A DNA stretch of 64,000 bases from Streptomyces bambusae (GTDB taxonomy: Bacteria > Actinomycetota > Actinomycetes > Streptomycetales > Streptomycetaceae). The DNA lies in contig NZ_JAJAUZ010000004.1 in the NCBI RefSeq assembly GCF_020532645.1, positions 162,128 through 226,127 of the forward strand, in the 5' to 3' direction. The position numbers and the translations under genes were made by a program. This document shows positions 19,263 through 28,768 of the stretch, piece after piece (position 1 is the first letter of the stretch; each line of letters starts with the position of its first letter). The notes beneath the pieces were generated by a model. It was not told the origin of the DNA and searched no databases. It was given only the letters and a program-made list of their open reading frames with translations.

Positions 19263-19850
19263 GTGCCGGTCGAGGGCGTCCCGGCCGGCCCGGTGGCCAC
19301 AGCCGCTCCCCGGGCCACCGGCTTCGACCTGGAGCGCTGGGCCGAGGACGTGGCGCGGCTCGCCCGGGACGTCGAGCGCGCCTTCGAGGCCGTCCACGGC
19401 TTCGCGCCGGACGGGCACCGGGTGTGCCGCGCCGGACCGCAGGAGGCCGCCGGGCTGACGGCCCGGCTGCGGGCGGCCGGGGCGCACCCGTCGGCCGTGG
19501 CCTTCTGGTCCCGACTCGCCGTCGTCGAACTCCCCGACCTGCACAACGGGTTGTGGCTCGACGACACCGACCTCGTGCCGCGCGACGAGGCCACCCGGCT
19601 GACCGGTGCCGTCGAGGACGTGGTGACGGGCCTCGGCAGCGACGGCGGCGGCGCGTACTACGCGGTGAGCACCACGACGGGGTGCGTGTACCACCTGGTC
19701 TCGGTCGTGCCCGAGCCGGACGGATCGCTGGACGTGGGCGACCGCTGCCACGCGGTGGCCGCACCGGACCTGTGGACCTTCCTCGCGGACCGGCGCACCG
19801 AGCTCGCCGCGGCCGCCGAGTTCACCGCGGCGCACACCAAAGCCGGCTGA
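19263..19850 (+). CDS. Unknown protein, possibly SUKH (SMI1/KNR4)-like
   Basis: 195 residues from GTG 19263, directly after the lipoprotein gene. ELPDLHNGLWL and GLGSDGGGAYYAVSTTTGCVYHL recall the hydrophobic NG and GDGGG...YA...G.VY pattern of SUKH-superfamily proteins, which include toxin-immunity proteins. The match is only by eye. There is no signal peptide and it is probably cytosolic. It ends 7 bp before the convergent FAD/NAD gene. Confidence 0.7.
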   Translation: MPVEGVPAGPVATAAPRATGFDLERWAEDVARLARDVERAFEAVHGFAPDGHRVCRAGPQEAAGLTARLRAAGAHPSAVAFWSRLAVVELPDLHNGLWLDDTDLVPRDEATRLTGAVEDVVTGLGSDGGGAYYAVSTTTGCVYHLVSVVPEPDGSLDVGDRCHAVAAPDLWTFLADRRTELAAAAEFTAAHTKAG

Positions 19851-19857
19851 CGCACCG

Positions 19858-21834
19858 TCATGTCCGGCCCGGCCCCGCGAGCGTGCGGAGCACCGTCCGG
19901 GCCACGGTGTCGTTCTCGCGGAGCACGGGCGCGTCGGTGCCCGGCCGGGCGAGGGCGATGACGCCCCTGATCTGGGTGGGCGCGCCGAGCGCGATCCGCC
20001 GCGGGTGAGGCCCGCCCAGCGACGGGTCGACCAGGTGCCTGCGGGGCGAGACCCGCAGCAGGCCGGAGTCCGCCGCGCCGGCCCGGCCCGCGCCACGGCC
20101 CTCCGGTGCGGTCTCCGCGGCGACCGCACCGGCCCGCCACAGCCCCGCCACCAGCGGATCCCGGGCCCGCGCCACGGAGAAGCCCGGCTGGTAGGCCTCG
20201 ACCAGGGCGGTGGCGTGCACCGTGTGGCCGGGCACGGACGTGCCCGTCGCCGTGAAGGTCCCCGCCGCCTCGTCGGTGCCGATCCGCATCCCCGCGCCGA
20301 CGAACCGCACGATGCCCGCCTCGGACAGCGCCAGCAGCTGCCGCAGCCGGAAGGCGGGCGGCCCGGAGCCGAGGAAGCTGAAGAACCCCTGCCACCAGCC
20401 GTCGACGCCCGCCGCCAGCGCCCGGGCGGCGGCCGGTCCGCCGGCCGCGATCAGCTCCGGCAGCCGGTCGTACACCGCATGCAGGGCAAGGGAAGCCCCC
20501 AGGTCGGCGCTGAACCGCGGGTCCTCCCGGCGGGCGAGCCCCCGGCCGATGTGCCCGCGCAGGTGCTCCTGGAGCCCCTCCGGCGACCCGCACACCACAC
20601 CCTCCAGCGGCCGGTCCAGGGCGTCCGGATCGAAGCGGTCCGCCGGATCCGGCACGGCCGCCGCGACCAGACCCGCCATGCCGGGGGAGTACCAGTCGAG
20701 CCGGTCGTAGGCCACCAGGAACTCCGCCCACGGCACGGCCGTACGGCCCGGGTGGCCGTGGAACAGCTCGTGGTAGTGGCCGAACCCGATCTCCTTGGCC
20801 ATCGACGGCCACACGTCCCGCCGCAGGTCCGGCGGCCGCCCCCGGCCGAGCAGCGCCGCCACCGCAGCCGGCCCGAAGTGGTGCGGCAGCGGCGGCCGGG
20901 GACCGCGCAGCCGGTACCGGATCTTGGCGTGGTACGGCACCCCGCGCCGCGATCCCACGTACAGCACCGGCTCCCGACCGGACGGGACGTACGCCAGGCC
21001 GCCGGCGGTGGGCCGGAACACTCCGCCGCGACCCTCCGTGAGCAGTGCCAGCAGATCGGTGAAGGCCAGCCCGAAGCCCCGCACCAGGACCGGCTCGCCG
21101 GGCCGCAGGCCGGCGAAGTCGGCGTCCGAGGTGAACTCCGGCGGCTGGTGGAACCGGCCGTGCCGGCGGGCGAACGCCCCGTGGCGCCGGTGCTCCTCGT
21201 CCGGTGCGGCACCCAGGTGCCCCTGCGAGAGGACCACCAGGTCGGCGGTGAGCGGCACGGCCCGGCCGGCCAGGTGGACCCGCTGGGGCCCGTCGGGCGG
21301 GCCCGTGACCGCGGTCGCCGTGGCGCGGTGCGTCCGGACGGTGACCGCGGACGGCAGCTCGGCCAGCGCCCGGCGCAGCACCCAGTCGAGGTAGGCGCCG
21401 AGGGCACGCCGGCTGGCGAAGTCGGTGCCGGACAGCGCCCGCAGCTCCGCGAGGACATCCGGATCAGTTGGCTCCGCATACGGTTCGTGGCGGGGGCTCC
21501 GGCCGGCGAACTGGGCGGCCCACTGAGCCAGCGTGGGCCCCGGACGCACCGGACCGGCCAGGGTGGCGGACCCGTCCGTGAACATCGTGACGTTCTCCGC
21601 CACCGAGTTCATCCGCAGCAGCGGCGACTGGTCCAGCCGCCAGATGCGGCCCGGCCCCGCCGGATGCGGATCCACCAGATGGATCTCCAACGCCCGCCCG
21701 TCGGGCCAGAGTCCGGGCGCGTTCGCCGCGATCCGCTCCAGCAGCCCGGTGGTCCGCGGCCCCGCCCCCACCACGACCAGCACGGCGGGCCGCCCGCTCC
21801 CCTCCGGGACACCGCAGCCGGCGGACGGGACCAT
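19858..21834 (-). CDS. FAD/NAD(P)-binding protein (NAD_binding_9 type)
   Basis: 658 residues from ATG 21834, with AGGAGG 6 nt upstream fixing the start; longer upstream in-frame sequence is non-coding. The N-terminal Rossmann motif is VLVVVGAGPRTTGLLERIA, followed by PGRIWRLDQSPLLRMNSVAENVTMF, VVLSQGHLG and VLVRGFGLAFTDLLALLTEGRGG. These fit the large actinobacterial family of single-chain FAD/NAD(P)-binding proteins with unknown substrate. The gene stands alone on the minus strand. Confidence 0.87.
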   Translation of the reverse strand: MVPSAGCGVPEGSGRPAVLVVVGAGPRTTGLLERIAANAPGLWPDGRALEIHLVDPHPAGPGRIWRLDQSPLLRMNSVAENVTMFTDGSATLAGPVRPGPTLAQWAAQFAGRSPRHEPYAEPTDPDVLAELRALSGTDFASRRALGAYLDWVLRRALAELPSAVTVRTHRATATAVTGPPDGPQRVHLAGRAVPLTADLVVLSQGHLGAAPDEEHRRHGAFARRHGRFHQPPEFTSDADFAGLRPGEPVLVRGFGLAFTDLLALLTEGRGGVFRPTAGGLAYVPSGREPVLYVGSRRGVPYHAKIRYRLRGPRPPLPHHFGPAAVAALLGRGRPPDLRRDVWPSMAKEIGFGHYHELFHGHPGRTAVPWAEFLVAYDRLDWYSPGMAGLVAAAVPDPADRFDPDALDRPLEGVVCGSPEGLQEHLRGHIGRGLARREDPRFSADLGASLALHAVYDRLPELIAAGGPAAARALAAGVDGWWQGFFSFLGSGPPAFRLRQLLALSEAGIVRFVGAGMRIGTDEAAGTFTATGTSVPGHTVHATALVEAYQPGFSVARARDPLVAGLWRAGAVAAETAPEGRGAGRAGAADSGLLRVSPRRHLVDPSLGGPHPRRIALGAPTQIRGVIALARPGTDAPVLRENDTVARTVLRTLAGPGRT

Positions 21835-21975
21835 CGGAACCTCCTGGGGGCGCACGGCACGGACCCGCCCAGCCTGCCCGACCCGCCGTACGCGTGTCCC
21901 CACCCCCAGGGTGCGCCACCACGAGGCGTCGCGGGGTCGGGTGAGATCCGGAGGGGAAGGGTTAGGCTCGCCCGC

Positions 21976-22479
21976 ATGCCCGATCTCGTGATCCTGCGGC
22001 ACGCGAAGAGCGCCTGGCCGCCGGGAGTGCCCGACTCCGACCGGCCCCTCGGACCGCGCGGCCTGCGGGACGCGCCCGCGGCCGGCGCCCTGCTGGCCCG
22101 GGAGCACCCCCGGCCGGACCTCGTGCTGTGCTCACCGGCCCGGCGGACCCGCCAGACCTGGGAGCTGGCCGCCGCCCGGCTCCCCGCCGAGCCGCCGGTG
22201 CGCCACGAGCCCCGGCTGTACGCGGCCGAAGCGGAGGAGATCCTCGACCTCGTACGGGAGACCCCCGCGGACGTCGGCGGCCTCCTGCTCGTCGGGCACA
22301 ACCCCGGCCTGCAGGAACTCGTCCTGCTGCTCGCGGGCGGCGGCCCCGGCGACGCCCTCGACCGCATCGGGGCGAAGTTCCCGACCTCCGCCGTCGCCGT
22401 CCTCGGCTGCCCGGAACCCTGGTCCGCCCTCACCCCCGGCAGCGCCGTCCTCAAGTCCTTCGACATTCCACGGGGTTGA
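21976..22479 (+). CDS. SixA-like phosphohistidine phosphatase
   Basis: 167 residues from ATG 21976. It shows the histidine-phosphatase RHG-type signature LVILRHAKSAW with the catalytic His, and GHNPGLQEL with the second active-site His. LVLCSPARRTRQTWE is the conserved Arg region. The length fits SixA, which dephosphorylates His-phosphorylated proteins. Transcribed divergently from the FAD/NAD gene. Confidence 0.9.
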   Translation: MPDLVILRHAKSAWPPGVPDSDRPLGPRGLRDAPAAGALLAREHPRPDLVLCSPARRTRQTWELAAARLPAEPPVRHEPRLYAAEAEEILDLVRETPADVGGLLLVGHNPGLQELVLLLAGGGPGDALDRIGAKFPTSAVAVLGCPEPWSALTPGSAVLKSFDIPRG

Positions 22480-22507
22480 CCACCGCACAGGAGTTTCGCG
22501 ACACCTC

Positions 22508-23116
22508 CTAGAGCGCCGGGAACCCGGGCGGGATGCCGAGCACCGGCGCGATCGTCGCCCAGATCGCCGACCGGGCGCCGGCGAGGTCGACCCGCGGATC
22601 GGCCAGCATCACCCGGATGCCGAGCCCGTCGCACAGCGCCAGCACCAGCGTGCCCAGGGCCGCCACGTCGCACGGCCGGAACTCGCCCGCGGCGATGCCC
22701 CGTTCGACCGCGCCGGTGACCCACGCGTGCAGCTGCTCGTACAGGTCCACGGCCAGGTCCCGGGCCGCGGTGTCGCGCTGCGCGCGCACCCACAGCTCCT
22801 GCCACAGCTTCCAGTCCTGCCGCAGTTCCCGGTCCGACGGCAGCATGCTGCACAGGATCCGGGCCAGCACCACCGCGGCGGGCACCGAGCCGTCACCCTC
22901 GGTGTCCAGCCCGGTCTGCGCGAACGAATGCGTCATCGCCTCGGCGAACAGCTTCTCGCGGGTGTCGAAGTGGTAGTGCAGCAAGGCCTTCGAGACGCCC
23001 GCGTGCTCGGCGACCTTGCGCATGCTGATGTTCTCGAAGCCGATGTCGGCGATCACTTCACACGCGGCCGTCAGGATTCGCTCACGCGTCTCCAGTGCGC
23101 GCTCGGCCTTGGTCAC
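22508..23116 (-). CDS. TetR-family regulator, probably of the acyl-CoA operon
   Basis: 202 residues from GTG 23116 with GGGGAG upstream. The HTH ISMRKVAEHAGVSKALLHYHFDTREKL (~30-56) is canonical TetR. The C-terminal domain is of the TetR_C type (WQELWVRAQRD, LVLALCDGLGIRVML). It follows the catabolic operon on the same strand after a 110-bp gap. It is the best candidate to bind the palindromes at 31069-31175, though the distance means this is only inferred. Confidence 0.92.
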   Translation of the reverse strand: MTKAERALETRERILTAACEVIADIGFENISMRKVAEHAGVSKALLHYHFDTREKLFAEAMTHSFAQTGLDTEGDGSVPAAVVLARILCSMLPSDRELRQDWKLWQELWVRAQRDTAARDLAVDLYEQLHAWVTGAVERGIAAGEFRPCDVAALGTLVLALCDGLGIRVMLADPRVDLAGARSAIWATIAPVLGIPPGFPAL

Positions 23117-23226
23117 GTCGGCTGCTCCCCGGTCAGTGGCCCGTCGACGGGGCGGTGGGTGGGTGGAAGGACGGCGGGTGGTGCGGCGGTCCGGCCCGCC
23201 GCACCACCATCCTGGCGCATGGCGGC

Positions 23227-24141
23227 TCAGGAGCCCCCGTAGACGTGGAAGCCGCGGCCCGTCTTGCGGCCGAGCAGCCCCGCGTCCACCATCCGCGACA
23301 GCAGCGGCGGCGGCGCGTACAGCGGCTCCCGGTACTCCGCGTACATCGACTGCGCGATCGACCGTACGGTGTCCAGGCCGATCAGGTCGGCCAGCGCGAG
23401 CGGCCCCATCGGGTGGGCGCAGCCCAGGGTCATGCCCCGGTCGATGTCCTCCGCGGACGCCGCGCCCGCCTCCGCCATCCGCACCGCCGCCAGCAGGTAC
23501 GGCACCAGGAGCGCGTTCACGACGAACCCCGCCCGGTCCTGCGCCCGCACCACCTCCTTCCCCAGCGCGTCCGCGGCGAACGCCCGGGCTCGGCGGGCGG
23601 TTTCCTCGGACGTGAGCAGGGACGGCACCAGCTCCACCAGCGGGAGCACCGGCACCGGGTTGAAGAAGTGCAGGCCGACGACCTGCGCCGGCCGCCGGGT
23701 GGCGGCCGCGAGCCGGATGACCGGGATGGCGGAGGTGTTGGTCGCCAGCACGGCGTCCGGGCGGGCCACCACCTCGTCGAGCCGGGCGAAGACCTCCAGC
23801 TTGGCCCGCTCGTCCTCGGCGACGGCCTCGACCACCAGGTCCCGGTCCGCCAGGAGCGACAGGTCCCCGGTCACCGTGATCCGGTCGGCCGCGGCCTTCG
23901 CCTCGGCATCGGTCAGCTTCCCGGCCGCCACGGCGCGGGCCAGCGAGCGGGTGATCCGCTCCCGGCCCGCGTCCGCGGCCGCCCCGTCCGCCTCCACCAC
24001 CACGACGTCCCGGCCGGCCCGGGCGCACACCTCGGCGATGCCGGAGCCCATCAGACCGCAGCCGACGACCCCGATCCGCTCGGTCGCGGTCGAGGTCGCG
24101 GTCACCGTCTCGGCGTTGGTCACGGCCCCGGTCCCGGTCAC
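23227..24141 (-). CDS. 3-hydroxyacyl-CoA (3-hydroxybutyryl-CoA) dehydrogenase
   Basis: 304 residues. The NAD-binding motif IGVVGCGLMGSGIAEVCARAG (~22) follows a Thr/Ala-rich leader. The signature GLHFFNPVPVLPLVELV and the C-terminal domain GCAHPMGPLALADLIGLD follow, with catalytic His in GLHFFNP. It oxidises (3S)-hydroxyacyl-CoA to 3-ketoacyl-CoA. The start overlaps the stop of the upstream acyl-CoA dehydrogenase by 4 bp, so it is translationally coupled as the last gene of the leftward operon. Confidence 0.94.
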   Translation of the reverse strand: MTGTGAVTNAETVTATSTATERIGVVGCGLMGSGIAEVCARAGRDVVVVEADGAAADAGRERITRSLARAVAAGKLTDAEAKAAADRITVTGDLSLLADRDLVVEAVAEDERAKLEVFARLDEVVARPDAVLATNTSAIPVIRLAAATRRPAQVVGLHFFNPVPVLPLVELVPSLLTSEETARRARAFAADALGKEVVRAQDRAGFVVNALLVPYLLAAVRMAEAGAASAEDIDRGMTLGCAHPMGPLALADLIGLDTVRSIAQSMYAEYREPLYAPPPLLSRMVDAGLLGRKTGRGFHVYGGS

Positions 24142-25325
24142 CGGCCGGCCGCGCCGTCGCCGGCCGGCATCTGCAGAACGCCCGTGCCCCGCTTGACCAG
24201 TTCACCCGCGACGATCAGTCGCTGGATCTCGGAGGTGCCCTCCCAGATCCGGTCGACGCGCAGCTCGCGGTAGAGCCGCTCGACCGGGTAGGAGCGGTCG
24301 TAGCCGCGGCCGCCGAAGATCTGCACGCAGCGGTCGACGACCCGCCCGGCGGCCTCGCTCGCCGACAGCTTGGCGATGGCCGCCTTCGCGTGCAGCGTCT
24401 TGCGGTCCGCCGAACCCGCGTCGACCTCCCAGGCTACCTGGTGGGTGTAGGCGCGGTTCACCGCGATGTCCACGGCGCAGTCGGCCAGCATGCCCTGGAT
24501 CAGCTGGAAGTCGGCGATCGGCGAGCCGAACTGGCGCCGCTCCACGGCCCAGTCGCGCGCCAGCTCCAGCGCCCGCTCGGCAGCCCCGATCGTACGGGCG
24601 GCGATCATCAGCCGCTCCTCGGTGAACCAGGAGCGGGTGATGTCGTAACCGTTGCCGACCCCCCCGAGCACGGCGTCCTCGGGCACGTGCACGTCGGTGA
24701 AGGTGAACTCGGGGTGCTCGTAGACGAACGTGTGCATCCAGCGCGGCACCCGGGTCATCTCGATGCCCGGCGTGTCCTTGTCCACGAGGAACAGGGTGGG
24801 TGCCCGCTCCTCGCCGGCGGCGGCCAGCACGATCATGAAGTCGGCGTGGTCGCCGACGGTCACGAACCACTTCTCGCCGTTCAGCACCCAGCCGCCGGGG
24901 GTCCGGGCCGCCGTCGTGCGCAGGCTCTGCGGGTCGGAGCCGGCCTCCGGCTCGCTGACCGCGTAGCAGTCCCGGCGCCGGCCCCGGATCACCGGCACCA
25001 GGAACCGCTCGCGCTGCTCGGGCGTGCAGTGCGACAGCGCGTTCGCGGGCCGCCACACCATGTCCCAGAGCGCGCCCGTCAGCCGGCCCAGCTCGGCCTG
25101 CACCGTGACCTGCTCCAGGATGGTCAGGCCGGCGCCGCCCCACTCGACGGGCATGTTGACGGCCTGCAGTCCGCTGTCCAGCACGGCGTCGCGGATCTCC
25201 AGGTGGGCCTGCGGCGGCAGGCCGTTGTTCTCCTCGCAGTCGAGCTCGTACTTCATGATGAACTCGGTGAGTTCGCGGGCGGCGCCCTGGAGCTCCAGCT
25301 GGCGCGCGGTGAGACGGAAGTCCAT
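24138..25325 (-). CDS. Acyl-CoA dehydrogenase, copy 1
   Basis: 395 residues with an intact acyl-CoA dehydrogenase fold: AVSEPEAGSDPQSLRTTA (flavin/substrate loop), GGWVLNGEKWFVT, FQLIQGMLADCAVDIAVNRAYTHQVAWE, and FGGRGYDRSYPVERLYRELRVDRIWEGTSEIQRLIV at the C-terminus, where IWEGTSEIQ includes the likely catalytic base region. It makes alpha,beta-unsaturated acyl-CoA and passes electrons to ETF. It is a close paralogue of the next gene upstream, with long stretches of near-identical sequence in the last ~170 residues. Confidence 0.94.
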   Translation of the reverse strand: MDFRLTARQLELQGAARELTEFIMKYELDCEENNGLPPQAHLEIRDAVLDSGLQAVNMPVEWGGAGLTILEQVTVQAELGRLTGALWDMVWRPANALSHCTPEQRERFLVPVIRGRRRDCYAVSEPEAGSDPQSLRTTAARTPGGWVLNGEKWFVTVGDHADFMIVLAAAGEERAPTLFLVDKDTPGIEMTRVPRWMHTFVYEHPEFTFTDVHVPEDAVLGGVGNGYDITRSWFTEERLMIAARTIGAAERALELARDWAVERRQFGSPIADFQLIQGMLADCAVDIAVNRAYTHQVAWEVDAGSADRKTLHAKAAIAKLSASEAAGRVVDRCVQIFGGRGYDRSYPVERLYRELRVDRIWEGTSEIQRLIVAGELVKRGTGVLQMPAGDGAAGR

Positions 25326-25353
25326 GGAGGTCTCTCGGTCCTTTCGGCTTGCG

Positions 25354-25380
25354 GTGCAGTGCGTGCAGTGCGTGCAGTGC
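25354..25380. repeat. Three tandem 9-mers GTGCAGTGC
   Basis: Exact 9-bp units in the 114-bp gap between the two acyl-CoA dehydrogenase genes, with degenerate copies continuing to ~25410. Function unknown. Confidence 0.75.
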
Positions 25381-25439
25381 GGTGCGGTGGGATGCAGTGC
25401 TGTGCGGTGCAGGGGTGGGGGGATGCGGGGCGTACGGGG

Positions 25440-26609
25440 TCAGCGCGGGAAGGCCAGGGCCCGGGTGCCCCGCTTGACGAGCTCGTTGGCGATGATCAGC
25501 CGCTGGATCTCGGAGGTGCCCTCCCAGATCCGGTCGACGCGCAGCTCGCGGTACATCCGCTCGACCGGGTAGGAGCGGTCGTAGCCTCGGCCGCCGAAGA
25601 TCTGCACGCAGCGGTCCACGACCCGCCCGGCGGCCTCGCTCGCCGACAGCTTGGCCGTCGAGGCCTTGGCGTGCAGGGTCTTGCGGTCGGTACCCGGCTG
25701 GTCGGCCTCCCAGGCCACCTGGTGGGTGTAGGCGCGGTTCACCGCGATGTCGGTGGCGCAGTCGGCCAGCATGCCCTGGATCAGCTGGAAGTCGGCGATA
25801 CGGGAGCCGAACTGCCTTCTTTCCAGGGCCCATTCACAAGCAAGTTCCAGCGCCCGCTCGGCGGCGCCCACCGTCCGCGCGGCGATCATCAGCCGCTCGT
25901 CCGTGAACCACTCCTTCGTCAGCTCGTAGCCGTTGCCGACCCCGCCCAGCACGTCCTCGTCGGCGACGAACACGTCGGTGAACGTGAACTCGGGGTGCCC
26001 GTTCACGGCGGAGTGCATGAACCGCGGCACCCGCGTCATCTCCACCCCCGGCGCCTGCTTGTCCACGAAGAACAGCGTCGCCGCCCGCTCCGGCCCGGCA
26101 TCGGCCTGCACCAGCAGGAAGTCGGCGATGTCCCCGCAGGTCACGAACCACTTCTCGCCGTTGAGCAGCCAGCCGCCCTCGGTACGGGTCGCGGTGCTCG
26201 TGCCCGACGCCGGGTCGGAGCCGGCACCCGGCTCGGTCACGGCGAACGCGTCGAAGCGCTCGCCCCGGATCACCGGCAGCAGGTACTTCTCGCGCTGTGC
26301 CGCGGTGCCGTACGCGAGGACGTTCGCGGGCCGCCAGGGGATGTCCCAGAGGCAGTTGGTGACCTTGCCGAACTCCTCCTCGACGATCACCTGGTCCAGC
26401 AGCGACAGGCCGGCGCCGCCCCACTCGGCGGGCATGTTGATCGCGTAGACGCCCGCGTCGATGGCGGCCCGGGTCAGCTCCCGGACCGTGTCCGCGGGCA
26501 GCGGCCCGCCGGCCTCCTCCGACTGGTCCTCGTACGTCATCAGCAGGCGGGCGTACACGGCGGCACGCTCCTTGAGGGCGGTCTGTTCGGGGGTGTAGCG
26601 GAAGTCCAT
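25440..26609 (-). CDS. Acyl-CoA dehydrogenase, copy 2
   Basis: 389 residues, same architecture as the downstream paralogue: AVTEPGAGSDPASGTSTA, GGWLLNGEKWFVTCGD, FGGRGYDRSYPVERMYRELRVDRIWEGTSEIQRL. The pair differ mostly in the N-terminal ~200 residues, so they may have different acyl-chain preferences, or could form a heteromer as some actinobacterial steroid acyl-CoA dehydrogenases do. Positioned between the ADP-forming synthetase and copy 1 on the same strand. Confidence 0.94.
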   Translation of the reverse strand: MDFRYTPEQTALKERAAVYARLLMTYEDQSEEAGGPLPADTVRELTRAAIDAGVYAINMPAEWGGAGLSLLDQVIVEEEFGKVTNCLWDIPWRPANVLAYGTAAQREKYLLPVIRGERFDAFAVTEPGAGSDPASGTSTATRTEGGWLLNGEKWFVTCGDIADFLLVQADAGPERAATLFFVDKQAPGVEMTRVPRFMHSAVNGHPEFTFTDVFVADEDVLGGVGNGYELTKEWFTDERLMIAARTVGAAERALELACEWALERRQFGSRIADFQLIQGMLADCATDIAVNRAYTHQVAWEADQPGTDRKTLHAKASTAKLSASEAAGRVVDRCVQIFGGRGYDRSYPVERMYRELRVDRIWEGTSEIQRLIIANELVKRGTRALAFPR

Positions 26610-26684
26610 GGGTGGTTCCTCCGAAGCGCAGGTACCCGGCAGTGCGGGGGAGAGGGAAGGGGGAGGGACGGGCGGTGGGCCGGC

Positions 26685-28766
26685 TCAGCCCAGGACGGCC
26701 CGCGCGTCCAGGGCCAGCGCGCCGTCGGGCCGCACCAGCAGCGGGTTCACCTCCAGTTCGGCGATCTCCGGATGGGCGGCGGCCACCTCGGTGATCCGCT
26801 CGATCACTGCGGCCGCGGCCGCCACGTCGACGGCCGGCCGGCCGCGTACGCCGTCCAGCAGGGCACCGGCCCGCAGCCCCCGCAGCAGCTCCGCGGCCCG
26901 CCCGGCCGGTACGGGCGCCAGCGCGAACGCCACGTCGCGCAGGGTCTCCGTCAGCACCCCGCCCAGCCCGACCACGGCCACCGGCCCGAACCGCGGATCC
27001 CGGTTCACGCCGACGATCAGCTCGATGCCGTCCGACAGGTCGGCCATCGCCTCGACCGAGTACGCGGACGCGCCGAGCCGGGCGTGCATCTCCCGGTACG
27101 CGGCGAGCAGCGCCGCCCGGTCGGGCAGCCGCAGCGCCACCCCGCCCGCATCCGACTTGTGCAGCAGGTGCAGTGCCTTCAGTACGTACGGGCCGTCGAA
27201 GTCGTCGGCGGCAAGGAGGAGTTCGGCCTCGTCCGTGACCTCCCGGGCGGCCGGGAACGGCACTCCGGCGGAGGCGAGCAGCGCCCGCACCCCGTGGTAC
27301 CCGGGGTCGCCCAGCGGCACCGCGGGCGCCGGCAGCGGAGCGATCCGGGAGGCACCGGCCAGCCGCGGGGCGGTCATCGCGGCCAGGGCCCGCGCGGCGT
27401 CCTCGGTGGCGTCGAACACCGGCACCCCGGCCCCGGCCAGCACCCGGCAGCTCGGCGACTGCGGGTACATCGACTGGACGACCAGCGGCTTCGGCGACGC
27501 CGCCAGCCGCCCGACGATCTCCCGCGCGGCCCGGGTCTCGCCCTCGGCCAGCACCGAACCGCCGGCCGGACCGCCGCCCAGCCCGCCCTCGGAGGCCGCA
27601 TAGCCGCCGAAGTAGCCGGTCATCAGCACCCCGTCGACCTCGTCGGCGGCGAGCAGCGCCCCGACGGTCCCGGCGTACGACAGCGGGTCCTGTTCGCCCA
27701 TGCCCGCGAGGTCGACCGGGTTCCCGACGGCCGACTGGGCCCACAGCACCCCGCGCAGCCGTCCCTGGACGTCGGCGCCGAGCTCGGGGACCGACAGTCC
27801 GGCGTCCTCGGCCGCGTCCGCGGCGACGGCGCCGTGGCCGCCGCCGTCGGTGAACACCGCGATCCGGGACCCGCCGGCGGATCCGCGGCCGCGGGCCGGG
27901 GCGCTGAGCCCGGCCAGCACGACGGTCATCTCCCTTGGCGTGCGGACGAGTTCGACGCCGGCGTCGCGGCAGGCGGCGGCGACCACGTCGGCCGAGGTGG
28001 TGAGGGCCCCGGTGTGCGAACGGGCGCTGCGCGCGGAGGCGCTGCCCCGGCCGGCGGTGAGCAGCACCACCGGCTTGCCGGCCGCCGCGGCGGCCGCGGC
28101 GAACGCCCGGCCGTCGCCGAAGTCCTCGGCGTACACGGCGATCACGGAGGTGGCCTCGTGCCGGGCGCAGTCGGCCACCAGGTCGACGAGGGTGACGTCG
28201 GCCTGGTTGCCCAGCGACACGAACCGGGAGAACCCGAGGCCGTGCGGGGCGCCGCGCAGCTGGAGTTCCAGGGCCAGGTTGCCGCTCTGGCTGAGCAGGG
28301 CCACACCGCCGGGCGCGAACCGGTCCGACGCGAGGTACAGCTCGGTCGTGTTGTCGGCGATGCCGAGGCAGTTGGGTCCGACCAGGACCGCCCCGGCGGC
28401 CCGGACCCGGTCCGCCACCGCCCGCTGCCGGGCCAGCCCGGCCGGACCCGCCTCCGCGAACCCGGCGGTGATCCCGACGATCGCCTTCGCACCGCAGGCC
28501 AGTGCGTCGTCCACGGCCGCCTCGAACCCGGCACCCGGCACCGAGATCACCACCAGCTCGACCGGCTCGCCGATCGCCGCCAGGGATTCCGCGGCCCGCT
28601 GCCCGAGGACGGTGCCCCCGCGCCGGTTGACCAGGTGGACGGGCCGCCGGCCGGGGGCGCGCAGCGCCTGGGAGGCCACCGCGTGGCCGTACTTCGCCGG
28701 GTCGTCACTGGCGCCGACCACCGCGACGGAACCGGGGTCGAACAGTGAGGTCAGATCGCGTGCCAT
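26685..28766 (-). CDS. ADP-forming acyl-CoA synthetase (acetate-CoA ligase family)
   Basis: 693 residues from ATG 28766, beginning 2 bp after the ferredoxin stop. The N-terminal CoA-binding Rossmann domain (SVAVVGASDDPAKYGHAV) is followed by ligase domains with SARSHTGALTTS, the phospho-His loop, and VGPNCLGIADN. The C-terminal ATP-grasp domain runs from ~500 (PYVLKALHLLHKSDAGGVAL, GVNRDPRFGPVAVVGLGG, EIAELEVNPLLV). It should activate a carboxylic acid to its CoA ester, feeding the two dehydrogenases. Substrate unknown. Confidence 0.92.
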   Translation of the reverse strand: MARDLTSLFDPGSVAVVGASDDPAKYGHAVASQALRAPGRRPVHLVNRRGGTVLGQRAAESLAAIGEPVELVVISVPGAGFEAAVDDALACGAKAIVGITAGFAEAGPAGLARQRAVADRVRAAGAVLVGPNCLGIADNTTELYLASDRFAPGGVALLSQSGNLALELQLRGAPHGLGFSRFVSLGNQADVTLVDLVADCARHEATSVIAVYAEDFGDGRAFAAAAAAAGKPVVLLTAGRGSASARSARSHTGALTTSADVVAAACRDAGVELVRTPREMTVVLAGLSAPARGRGSAGGSRIAVFTDGGGHGAVAADAAEDAGLSVPELGADVQGRLRGVLWAQSAVGNPVDLAGMGEQDPLSYAGTVGALLAADEVDGVLMTGYFGGYAASEGGLGGGPAGGSVLAEGETRAAREIVGRLAASPKPLVVQSMYPQSPSCRVLAGAGVPVFDATEDAARALAAMTAPRLAGASRIAPLPAPAVPLGDPGYHGVRALLASAGVPFPAAREVTDEAELLLAADDFDGPYVLKALHLLHKSDAGGVALRLPDRAALLAAYREMHARLGASAYSVEAMADLSDGIELIVGVNRDPRFGPVAVVGLGGVLTETLRDVAFALAPVPAGRAAELLRGLRAGALLDGVRGRPAVDVAAAAAVIERITEVAAAHPEIAELEVNPLLVRPDGALALDARAVLG

Positions 28767-28768
28767 GC

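Noticed and set aside
24390..28748. Very long plus-strand frame (over 1400 codons)
   Set aside because: Antisense to two acyl-CoA dehydrogenases and the acyl-CoA synthetase; codon bias at >70% GC removes stops.
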